This document shows positions 34,589-45,740 of a stretch of DNA of 64,000 nucleotides, piece after piece. Made by a program: the position numbers and the translations under genes. Position 1 is the first letter of the stretch. Every line of letters begins with the position of its first letter. Under the pieces are notes generated by a model, which searched no databases, was not told where the DNA came from, and saw only the letters and a program-made list of their open reading frames with translations. The DNA comes from Coffea arabica (taxonomy: Eukaryota; Streptophyta; Magnoliopsida; Gentianales; Rubiaceae): NCBI RefSeq assembly GCF_036785885.1, contig NC_092330.1, positions 9,582,525-9,646,524 on the forward strand, given 5' to 3'.

Positions 34589-36042
34589 TCAATCCTTCTT
34601 TACAATCTCATTGATGGTTTGACTAATTATTTTTACAAAATTCTCATGTCTTGCTAATCTAGTGTGTTGAGATTTTCTAGAACTCCCTATATTAAACTTC
34701 CGAATCTCATCTTGAATTTTATCGAATGCATCTAATACCTTCTCCAATTTTTCAGTTTTTCTTGCCTCTCCCATTGTAATCGGGTGTCCTCCAAGGCTTG
34801 GTCGGCCACTATAATTTGCAATTGATGATCCTCTAACTCTTTCCTTAGTTTCTCTATCTGCTCTTCAGGACTAGCAGAGACCAATGGCGATCTTTCTCTT
34901 CCCTGTTCTATTGCCAGTTTGATCTAGTCATTGTATTTCGAAATGATCCTAGGCTCTACTTTATTTACTTGATTTGGGTGCAAGTTGTCCAAGCTACGAA
35001 GGTTCCCCCAAGCTTCCAGCACCATGCTTTGGCACTCAGCAACTGTATTGAATCTGATGCTTCCAATTCCTTGGATTATTGGCACTCTTTGTGGATATCC
35101 AAACTGCCTTATAACTCGTAGCGGAACGAACGTGACCAATCCATTGGTGTCTACTAAAGGGATGAAACCATGTTACGTAGTCATGAAAGCCGGATCTCTT
35201 ACTTTTGTCCAATCAAGAACCCATTGTACCTTATCTGGAGTCAAATTATCGAACTCTTGAACAAACTGACTCGGAGATGCTATTCGATAGTATCTTTTAA
35301 CCCTTTCTCGGTGTGACTCGACCCAATTTGTTGTTGAAAGACATGATCCCAAAGGGTTGAGCGTTCTTTTTGACAGATGCTCCATCGCCCACATTTGAAG
35401 TACCATGTTGGATGCATAGAAGAACCCCCTTTTCTTTTGACACTCGGTAATAGCTGTGAAGATATCGACGATAATAATAGGCACCAAAGTGGAGGTCTTT
35501 CCCTTGATTCCCAGAAACACATTCTGAATTATATTGACAGTTGAGAAGGTAACTTTTCCATGCTTTTGCGGGAACAATAATAGATTAATTAAAGTTAGTC
35601 CAAAGGCTTGCACTCGCTTCTTCTCCCACTGCTCTTTGCTAATGAAGAAATCGTGGTGTTAGCCATAAGATTCCTTTTCTCCAAATCTCTTGTACAGGAA
35701 TTCCAATGGGCATGATTTTGCATCTGGGTGTTGGTTCATGCTAACTTGTCTTAACCCTAAAAACCTACAAAATTGTTCTCTGGTTCCACTAGTTGGGTAT
35801 ACCATAGGGTAACCCTTCTCAGGTACTTGCAATAGTCCTTCTACTTCCTCTAAGATTGGTGTTAATTCACATTCTCCAAATCGAAAAACGGAACCCTCCG
35901 GATCCCAGTACTCGAGCAAAGCTTGAATGACCACTACATTTGGGGTTATGTTTAGGAGACTCGGTAAATGCCCTATATATTGGAATAGTCTGTTCACCTC
36001 ATGCGTCATGTTGTTCTTCCAGTCTATCACTTCACAAGGCAT
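34589..36042 (-). pseudogene. Ogre ORF1 (extra frame upstream of gag, DUF7745-like)
   Basis: A separate frame between the leader and gag is diagnostic of Ogre elements. From 36042 to 34924 a single frame is kept with stops at 35659 (TAA), 35173 (TAA) and 34924 (TAG); 34774-34589 continues in another frame with a coiled-coil-like, charged composition. The N-terminal part (YWDPEGSVFRFGECELTPILEE near 35905-35845) resembles the plant-mobile-domain-like region of these proteins. Its role in transposition is unknown. The domain call is from memory and should be treated as such. Confidence 0.72.
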
Positions 36043-37020
36043 GTGGTTTAATATTCTGCATGGAGCTATCTAGGGAGGAATTTCACTTTTAGTACCTTAC
36101 CTCGGGATTTTACCCCTTAGGCAATACAAAATTGTAAACATGCAAGTTTCATTAGATTAAATATCTGAAACAGGTGGTGGCTTATTCCTAACGTGGGATT
36201 CCCTTCTAAGCTAGATGCATGATGCTAGTTTATTAAAGTAATAAAATATGTAATAGAAACGTGACCTAAAGGGACCCTTTGTATACTAGGGTGGGTCTAG
36301 AATGATATGCAATTATTAGTCTACAATAATATAAAAAATAGAAAGCAAGATAAGGAAAGAGGGGTGAAATCCCTCCCCTCGTGCTTAGTGTCCCTAATCG
36401 GGTAAGGTTGACTCTATACTAAAGTATTTCTAATATGGATGCATGAGATTTGACTTACTAATGCATCTAGACTCGATCAGACTTTAGGCTCCCAAGCCTT
36501 CAAACCAAAAGATGAAGGGTCATCAATCCCAGAGCCTTCGTCGGTGGCTCGAGTGATCCCTTAGGTATCGCTATGAACGCAGAACACACCATTCGCCTAC
36601 TTAAGAAAATCGATTCTAATCCTACAAGGAGATGTGGGAAACGCCCACGAAAAAGAAAAATAGGGTAAAAAGTCATGCATGCATGTATGAGGTGCTTTCT
36701 TTTGAGGAAAGAATTATACTACCATCAAATGCGGGTGAAGGTTCCAAGGTGACTACCCCCACCTTACAATGCAAGCGTGATACAAGTAAAAGCCAAGAAA
36801 CAATCCATTCATCACATACATAGTATGCGAGGAGTGATTACGCGCGTGGTAGATGCAAAAACCCTAAAAAAGAGGAAAATGGAAAGGAAAAAGAAAAAGA
36901 AAAAGAAAAAGAAGAATACAACCTAAAAACCTCCAAATGTGATATATAAGAAGATTAGAAAAAGAAAATGATTGACTAAATCGGATGCTCGGACTCTCTA
37001 AGTCCTCAGTGAAGTCGCCA
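36043..37020 (-). other. Leader and primer-binding site of the Ogre element
   Basis: No conserved frame. At its upstream end, directly after the LTR, the minus strand reads TGGCGACTTCACTGAGGA (37020-37003), three bases from the LTR end. It begins with TGG, as a site complementary to a tRNA 3'-CCA end should. Related TGGCGACT primer-binding sites are usual in this lineage. The tRNA species was not verified. Confidence 0.65.
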
Positions 37021-38051
37021 AACTGTCGCGCCCCATTTTTAAATGAAAATAATTTGTTTATGAAAATGAATTTTTGATTCAATTTTGAGTGAAGATGTAT
37101 TTTTGATTTTTTAGAAAAATAAATAAAGAGATGGGCCTAAATGGGACTAAAAAGTGCAACAATTTTGATTCAAAAATAATAGTTTAAAGGGTTTTTAATA
37201 AAAAATAGGAGTCGCCACTTGATATTGAGTTAAGGTGTACCAAATCACCTAAAATGAATTGTTAAAGAAAAAAGTAGAAAAAACCCTTTTTAAACGAGTC
37301 CAAATCTTTGAAAAATCAGAGAAAAAGATTCGAGAATCACATTTGAAGAAAGAGAAGGCAAGGATAAAATCCAAGGCACCCTTTCAATTTAGTCAAAACT
37401 AGTTGCGTGATTTAGTCAAAATTTTTTTTAATTTAACTTAAAAATTTATCACATTTGGATGTTATTATATGGATGCAAATCCTAAACCTAAGAGGATATC
37501 GAATGGTCAATATGTCTCTTCGAATTTTAATTGGTACAAATCACATTAATTGCGACGCCCAAAAGTGATTATTTGAAGAAGTCACGAATATGTAAAAAAT
37601 ATGACACTCTAAGAAGAAGAATAATAATAATAATATACAAATATACATGACCTAAAGGAATGCATCATAATGGGTGCGGGGGACTAATATTTATCACTTT
37701 AATTTTTCTTTTAATAGAGGAAAGACGAGCGTGCTAAGGTTAGGGAAGCCACAATCATCCATATCCCACATTTAAAGGGTATTTCTTTTATCTAATCAAG
37801 CAAATGATCTAACCTAGTTTTAATTTTCCTTAAATGGAATGTAAGTCTAATATCATGTCTCACACATGGGATAATATAGAAGGAAATATGGGATAACGGG
37901 TGTATATAGGGGAAATATGGGATACGGGATGTATATGCATACAAGGAAAATGTCACGCAAAAATGAAAAAATCCTAAAAAAGTAGAAAATGTGCATGAAA
38001 ATGTAATGTGGTCATACCACATGATCTAACGCGTGGAAAGTTTCTAAGGGT

Positions 38052-40107
38052 CTAGTGTTGGACTAGTCCATATCTATGAATCCTCACTAGCATTGGACTA
38101 GTGGGAAATCGGAACAAAGGGCCACAACTAACGTTGGATTAGTGTGGATGATAAGAGTTTATTTTACGTATTTTTAAGTGCATTTTATTAGTTAATTTTG
38201 AGTTGATTATCTAGTTTTATAAATAAAATAAAGAGGTTTTTGGTAAAATTATATATTTTTGGTAAAAGTGGATAATATTGCATTTTTAGTGATTTTAATG
38301 ATAAAAACTTCATTTTTATGCAGGAATGATGATTCAATCACCAAAGGATGTCAAATGAGATGAAAAATAGAAAGTTGGTGATGAATTCAAGTGGTAACAA
38401 GAAGAATGAAGTGAAAAACGTTCAAGTGAGGAAATGCAAGACAAATCAGTTTTGACACTCTTCAGTATTTTGATCATATCTGGAGCTACACTTATCGGAT
38501 TAAGGTGATCTTTATACCATTTTAAAGCTAAGAAAGAGACCTACAATTCGTATGAAGACATCAAAATCCAATTCTGCCATTTTCATGGACAAAAAGTCAG
38601 AATACAGAAGCTGCACTCTGTGGTCGAAACTGGAAACAGAGGTTTGACCAGGTGATAGTATTTCGACCATATCTCAGGCTGCACAACTCCGATCTGGATG
38701 ATTTTTAGAGCATTGGAAAGCTAACTCAAAGGGTTACAACTTTGGTGTTTTGCACAAAAGCCAGTTCGGCCTTTATGATAGAGAAAATCGCAGATGAAGT
38801 AAGGCCAAAGTGAATACGCGAGTACACAAAACGTGACTTGTAACCGCGTTTTGTGCAGGCGCGTTTTCTGGCCGTAATTCTGCAATTTGCTCAGTCAATT
38901 CTCTTATGTTCAAACTACTTTCCAGCTACAATCTGCAAGAGAATTCGGTGCACATGCCTCAGAAGACAAAAGGGCAATAAAGATGGCTTATTTTCAAGTC
39001 AAAAATATTGGTTTTTGACTATGCTAACAAAGTGGAGATTTGGGAATCAAATGTTAGAATTTGACTTAGAAAAATGGAGCCTTTGAGTAGTTTTTATGCA
39101 GAGACATTGAGGGAAGGCAGGGAGCCAGACGTAGCTTAGCTTCTTACAGAAAAACATATTCTCTCTAGCTAGGTACTTGCAAAGGGACAATTGAGGTTTC
39201 ATCTTGTAATCATCTAAGTTCAAGACAAGGAGATTTTTGGAAGGCTTCACCATATCTTGGCTAAGACTTTCTTTACTCTTTTTGTATTTGTAAATTCATG
39301 ATGATTTGCATTAATGAAGTTATGAGTGTTTCATCATTCATGAGTAGCTAATTTCCTTTATCTAGGGAGTAGATGAAGCTTATGGCCAAGTGATATGAAG
39401 TGATTGTGATTTATACTTGTTATATCTTGTATTAACTTATCTACTTGTGTATGCTTGATTACTTGTTGTTGTTTGATCACCAATAACAGGTTTATAGTTG
39501 TTTTTATTCATTAAGAAATGGTAAAAATAATGGAATGACACAAGTAGAACTTGAGTTGTATATTCATGAGAATAGAAATACATTCAAGTGGATGAAATCT
39601 GCATTTCATGTGTGAATAAGAACAGATTTAGTATTTACCAAGAGATTAGGAAAAACTAATCTGTTTTAACCCATTATTATCATGAGAATGTGATTTTGGT
39701 ATTTCTGGTAATGAATCCTTGGTTAAACAAGAGCAGTAACAAGTGTTGAATTAATTCATTTTAGATCTTTTGAGTCATAAGTGGAATCTACATCCCTAGA
39801 TCGTAATATTTAGTGAATTCTATTCCTTTTGTGAAATTGCATTTATCTAGTTAAGAATTTTTGTAGTTGAATTAAATTCTGAATTTTCTGCTCAAATTTA
39901 TTGTGAGTCTAAATAATAGAGTAAATTAGTGTCTAATAATTGTTTTAATTGCTCCTCGTGGGATCGACCCGATACACATCTTGTACTAAAATTGCGACCT
40001 GTATACTTGCAGTCCAACGGGTGTAAAATCGGAATTAAACTTGCATTGATATATAAAAATCCCGTCAGTGGATTCGGGAAATGGACTACAACTAGCGTTG
40101 GACTAGT
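38052..40107. repeat. CTAGYGTTGGACTAGT minisatellite, split by a solo LTR
   Basis: Four copies of a 16-base unit close to CTAGCGTTGGACTAGT start at 38052, 38087, 38128 and 40092. The last was next to the others before the solo LTR inserted. Spacing is about 35-45 bases with GGGAAATGGAC-type filler between copies. Confidence 0.75.
38149..40067 (+). mobile_element. Solo LTR (1919 bp) inserted in the Ogre LTR
   Basis: The segment starts TGATAAGAGTTTATTTTACG and ends AATCCCGTCA, flanked by an exact 5-bp duplication GTGGA (38144-38148 and 40068-40072). Near its end it holds GGGATCGACCCGATAC (39961-39976), a word I associate with LTR 3' ends of a common plant retrotransposon group, which gives the plus orientation. 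No gag or pol is inside, hence a solo LTR. Confidence 0.88.
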
Positions 40108-43100
40108 GTGGTAACGTCACATATTGATTATAACTAAATTAAAACATAATAAAGCGAGTAAATATATAAGATCACATAAACACATAACACATAAGGATGA
40201 TATCTAGATGCAAGACCCTAAGAAAGCGAGTAATGCGTAACACATAAGCATGCAAAAACACACAAGACAAATAAAGCAAATAAAACCCTAACTATTACAT
40301 TAGAGGGCCTTAACTACAATCTAAGGGAGAGGAAGGAGTAAAATAAATAAATACCCAACTATTACAACTTGGCATTTAAATGCCTTTCAAATGATCAAAA
40401 TTGAGCTAAAATAAATATACAAAATTAAAACAAATAAAGCGAATAGATAAATAAATAAAATAAAAAAAATTCAAAAGGCATGTAATTAAGCACATAAAGT
40501 CACATAGGGGCACATAAAGTCAAGTAAAATCAAAATTAGGGGTAGAGTGTACCTCTCTTAAATTGGTACTCTAATGAAGTGAAATTTTCTTATTTACCCT
40601 CCCAAAATCAAAGAAAAGATCAAGGCATCACCTTAATTAACAAATAATCACATGAAATGGAAATAAACACAAAATTGAATCACTCAAAACATTCGAATAA
40701 ACTAAACAACCCATATTCATCGAATTAAAACAAACAATGACCCATTTGAAAGAATTAAAGAAGTTCGAGGGATCAGTTTATTATTATTACAAATATTAAG
40801 GATCTAAAAAGAAATAAATTAAAATTAAGGACTTAAAGTGAAACCTACCAATCAAATGATAAAAGTCATAAAAAATAAATGAAAACTATTTGCTATAATT
40901 AAACAAGCAAAATACCCAAGATTCCTAAAAAATTCAAATGAAAACTACAAATTTAGAAAAAGTTGTTAAACCCTTCAAATTCATCCCAAAACTCATTAAA
41001 AATCTATCCAAAAAGCCGTGTTAAGACATTTTAGAAACAAATGGCATGTTAAGGGAACAAAATTGGTTAAGTTATCCAATTGATTGAGCCATAGTGGCAT
41101 TAGACAAAAACAACAGGGAGCAAAGTGCAATTTTGATAACATTTGCATGCATGCATCAGAGAAACATTTCTCTCGTTTCTGATTTCCTTTCCTCTGCATC
41201 ATGCAGCGTCCCATTTCCAACCGAACACATCATCAACTTTTAATCAAGAACAAACACAAGAAGCAACCCATCTCAATATGATGAAAGGAAAAATGTGGGC
41301 TAACATTCAGCAAGATAAAAAAAAACCATGGAAGAGCCAAGGAAACTCAACCATGCGATCTTCTGCAAAATCTGAGTTCGTGCAACTTTTCCTAATAGTT
41401 TGAAACTTCAGCAACCTTTGGTTATACACCTAAATGTGTTTGTGTGAAGTAACTCAAGCAAGGTCTACCCGATTCGACAACTGAACACAAGTGCAAGAAT
41501 TTCAACCTATGCTTGTTACCATTGCCCCAAAATGCATTCATCTCTTTCCAATAGATCCACAAGTGCAAACCATATAAAAAATGCAGCAAAGGTGCATAAG
41601 GAAGAAACTTGTGGTGATCCCAATTAAACAACAACAACTCTTGGCTATTTGAGTGTTTGCACAACAACAAAGGAAAGAAAGAAGATGACAGCATGCCCTT
41701 TCGACAAAACAAAATCCAACCCTCTAGCTTAATTACCAAGAATATCAATGGAGCTACCCCAACTTTAACGAGAGAAACAGGTTCTTAGGACAAGAACCTA
41801 CCCAACCGAAAAGCAAACAGCCACGAAGGAACGGATTTAAGAGACAAACATGCATGACCAAAACACCAAAACAAACCCAACTCTCAAAACAAACCTCCAA
41901 AACCTCAACCCAAATCTCCAAGAAAACAAACCCAGATCATTAAGACATGATAAACACAATGTGCATGATTCACGTTCCCTTAGTTTCAGAGCTAATGGCT
42001 TTTTCTAAACGCAGCTTTAATAGCAGATATTGTTCATGGCATTCCAGTCAAGTAACGAACAAAAGCAAGCATGTCAACCGAGCCACAACTTCAGCAACCC
42101 AAGAAAGAAAAAAAAAATATCTACCCGTACTGCTGCAACAAGCCGAAAGCTTTGAGCATGTTGTAGCAGATTTTCGTGTACCAACCTTCCTCTAAAAACC
42201 CCGAAAAACTCGACCATTGTAAGGAGTTAAAGTGCAACCTCTGCTACTTCAAGATTCAGCAGCCGTACCCAGCAAGTGTTAACCGCAACTCATACAAGAA
42301 AACAGTCTCGAAATACCCAAATAAAACACACAAAAGAATGAAAAATCTGTAATGTGGGAATGAACTTGCAACATTCCAGATTCATTCAAAGGCTTTTCCA
42401 CCAGTTTATGGGTATTTTCATGGAAATCACTTAACCAATTAATCATTCATTCATATCTCCTTACACAACAAACGAAAAGAAGGCAACTACAATGTGCCAT
42501 TTTAACAAAATAAGACAAACCGATCCGTCTAGCATTAAGGTCATCAACTAAATTACCCAACCTGATGAACAGAGCTTCTGAGACAAAAACATGCAGGGTA
42601 GGAACGAATAGTCATGCAAAGTTGGGAACTTTTCCACATTTTCTCACTCAGCTGAAGCACATTTACGCAATAACTCCCACGAGACCCCCTGCCTCACTAC
42701 CCAAACCCCCAAATGTTATAGCTTCCTAGCGTTGTTCAGATTATCTCAATACAATCACCTACTATCAACAGCTGCAACATGCGACAGAAGATAAAAATGC
42801 AGCAGAGGCATAAAGAAAGAAACTTGCGCGATAAATTCATACCATGACATACCAATCAAACAACCAACAAACACACTACAACATAGGAACAAATTCTAGA
42901 AAAAAACAGCAAACGGATTCTAGGGAGGGTAAGTAACCTCCAACGTACCTAAACGTAGATAAACAGCAGAAAGGGAAAGGCTTTGGAAGAGCTTTGTGCT
43001 GCCAAACTTGACGGCAACGATGGTGACTGCTCCCCGCAAGTGAAGATAGCTTCAGTTCCTCTCTTGGTTTTTTCCTATTTCTTTCCCTTCTTCCACTCTT

Positions 43101-44207
43101 TTCTTGCTCTCCTTCCTTCCCTCAATCTCGTAATTACTCCCTTCAACCCGAGCCCAAAAAATCTCTCCTTTTTTTTGTTTTGTTTTCTTCTTCTCCTCAC
43201 TTTCTGCCCAGAACCTGTTTCCTTTCCTTTTCTTTCTAGCCGCCCTTCTATTTTCTCCACTGGTTCCTCTCGGTTATCTCCCTTTTTCTCTCTTTTCCTC
43301 CCTCTACTCTCTAGCTCTTTCTCGTTACTCTTTTCTCCAACCCTAGCTGCCCTCTTCTATCCTCTATCCTTCCTTTTCCGCTGCTCTTTTAGCTATTTAA
43401 ATGAGATAAGGTTTGTCAAACCCTCGTCTCAATGGCTCTCAGAAAACCATTTTTGTGGGATTATTAGAGCCGTTAGAAGGCTTCTCTCTAGATCCTTCTT
43501 GATGTTTGGATTAAAGCCAAGTGGCTTTGGTACTAACATGATCGAATGAGGAAAACAAAGCAAGAAATTTGAGTGGAAAAAGATGCGGGCAATGAAGCTA
43601 CAATTTTTTGTTTCTGTACTGGCAATGCTTCTGTACGGCTTCAAGAAAATGATGCGTGCGTACATAGCACGCGCGCATGAGGCATTCATTTTTCATATTT
43701 TTTTCAAATTAATTAACAATAATAAAATGATTTTCTTAACAAAATGAAAATAAAACAAGATCAACAAAATAAATTAAAAATGCTAAAATTTTTGTGTTTG
43801 ATTGATGATTTTTCCCTTTTTATTTTATTTTATTTCAAAAGCTGATTTTCATTACTTTCTCTCTCTTTTTTTTTCATCAAAATCAATTTAGATAAACAAA
43901 CAACGTTAATTCCTAACTGAAGTTACGTTGCAACAAATTTTCATTTATTTTAAATAGATTGAATCTAAAAGGATTAAAACATATTTTTGTGAAAATTTTT
44001 TCTTTTCCGGAAATTTAATGCAAAATATCTTAGAAATAAAAGTGAAACTAATGAACCTAATTTATAAAAATAATTTAAAACCCTAAATATCATTTAATCC
44101 ATAAAATAAAACAGAACGAGAATAACAAAGCTAACAAATAAATCTAAAATTGAATTAAATAAGAAATAAAGCTAAAAAATCAAATAAATGAAAATTTGGT
44201 GTCTACA

Positions 44208-45740
44208 ATGAGAGGTGGTAAATCCTTATAGGTTATCCATTACCTTTTCATACTTTAAGTATATACCTATATGTTAGTGATGTGAGCATTCCCTGTTACA
44301 GGAGCAATCATATAACAGAAAAATATAACTGTCGTACTCAAAATACCATGATAACATTAAGTCTAAGGAACACTTACATAAATGCCACTTAGAGATTAAT
44401 CTTTTAGCACTTAAAAGATATCTCTATGTGAATCAATCTAGTGGAGTTGATCATCCAATCAAGCACCCATATACTAGTTTAGGTGTCTTACACATTATAG
44501 TAGATGAGATCTACTACTTCTTAAATAAAAGCGATATAGTATATGTTAATCTAAACGTATTAACAATGCCCTTTTTGTTAATATTTTGACTAGATATATT
44601 TAAGAGTAAACCTTGTATATAATCAAATGAATCTCATCATCATAACTCTTATGATTTTAAAGATAAGATTTACTCTAAGTACTTTATCATACTTATATAA
44701 ATATATATAATAAAGATGTCATTTATTATAATATAAATAGTTCATAAATATTATATTATACTTATATAAATGAATATGATAAAGATATCATTTATTATGA
44801 CATAAATAATTCAAATGTATATTAAACCCTAGAAATTAATTGACTTTAAGGCATATGCACTTTCAGTAAAGTCTTGTATCACTTATTGGTCACAAAATCG
44901 GTTAAAGATCAAATTCGACTTTAGTTAAAATTATAAAGTGGTTATAGGGTGTTTTTAAAAAATTGAGAAATTTTGTGTCTTGCACTTTTCGTAGACTCAC
45001 TCATTTGTTGTGTCAAGTGCGAAAGAGAAATTAATTTTTTTATTAGTTCAAATAAATTATCTATACCGGAAAAGGACAAAACATGAACATTTAATACTTT
45101 TTTCAATTTTGACTACTTTTTTGTTTTTCCTAATGCTGGGAATTAGTTTAACATAAAGGGTGATCAGCAGGATTCGAAATGGTAACCTCTACGTAAGAAT
45201 CCAAGAGATAAAAAATTACTTAAATATGCTACTGTCGATTTGTACTGCTACTATTCATGCATTCATGTGCAGCTGCACCCAAAAAAATAAATAAGCAAAA
45301 AAACAAAAAGAAAGGAGCAGCTCCGGAAAGTCCAAACCCCTTTGGCGGAGCATTCAATCTGTGGCATCTAGCAAATAAGCTCTCCTCTCCAACAACGCCT
45401 CGTTTTCATCGACACCCACTCTCTTCAAACCTTCCCCTGCCTCCCCCCAAACCCCCAATCTGTTTCTTCATACTTTTCCTATAATCTATTATTCCTTCGT
45501 TCTCTTTCTTTCTCTGAGGAATTTTATCAAACAAATTAACGCATTACATTATCTTAAGGTATGCTCTCATTGATTACAGATCTCAGCATACTCAATGGCA
45601 TTTTCACCTTCCTGCATTACGTTACAATGCTCTGATTTCCCAAATTGCTAACACGTTCTTGCTTTTTTGTGGGTTCCTTGTATTTTTCCCCTTTGAAAGA
45701 TTTAGAAGAAAGAAGAACTTGAATTGTGGGTGATCAGAGA
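44208..45740. other. Upstream region of the biotin carboxylase gene
   Basis: AT-rich and gene-free up to about 45250. A tandem duplication of about 69 bp (starting at 44689 and 44758, ATACTTATATAA...) lies inside. From about 45300 composition becomes C-rich and leader-like (CTCTTC, CCTGCCTCCCC). A possible 5'-untranslated intron could begin at AAG/GTATGC (45558/45559) and end shortly before the ATG at 45741; this is inferred from the splice-like sequence only. Confidence 0.45.

Larger units (their letters stand above)
24387..44207 (-). mobile_element. Ogre/Tat-lineage Ty3/Gypsy retrotransposon, decayed
   Basis: A large element on the minus strand: 5' LTR (44207-37024), primer-binding site, leader, ORF1, gag, protease, reverse transcriptase with RNase H, a second RNase H, and integrase. 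The extra ORF1 ahead of gag and the second RNase H are hallmarks of the Ogre/Tat lineage, and very long LTRs are known there. Two solo LTRs are inserted in it (24450-27495 and 38149-40067). The integrase C-terminus and the 3' LTR are absent. All coding parts carry several stops or frameshifts, so it is inactive. With no 3' LTR, insertion age cannot be estimated from LTR divergence. Confidence 0.88.
37024..44207 (-). repeat. 5' LTR of the Ogre element, enlarged by an inserted solo LTR
   Basis: On the minus strand the LTR begins TGTAGACACCAAATTTT at 44207 and ends GGGGCGCGACA at 37024, next to the primer-binding site. Its gross length is 7184 bp; without the solo LTR at 38149-40067 and one duplication it is 5260 bp, long but in the range known for Ogre elements. 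It includes a pyrimidine-rich block on the plus strand (about 43080-43390). The frame at 42983-43549 over this block is a composition artefact. The LTR may contain further old insertions that I could not delimit. Confidence 0.72.

Noticed and set aside
42983..43549. 188-codon open frame starting MEELCAAKLDGNDG
   Set aside because: It is mostly F, L, S and P from a pyrimidine-rich block in the Ogre LTR. It has no domain, and the reading is a composition effect.
24330..44207. Inverted TGTAGACACC ends suggesting one giant element with terminal inverted repeats
   Set aside because: The interior is an Ogre retrotransposon whose true 5' LTR ends at 37024 with a primer-binding site. No target duplication matches at the two ends. 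The inverted copy at 24330 is better explained as a breakpoint.
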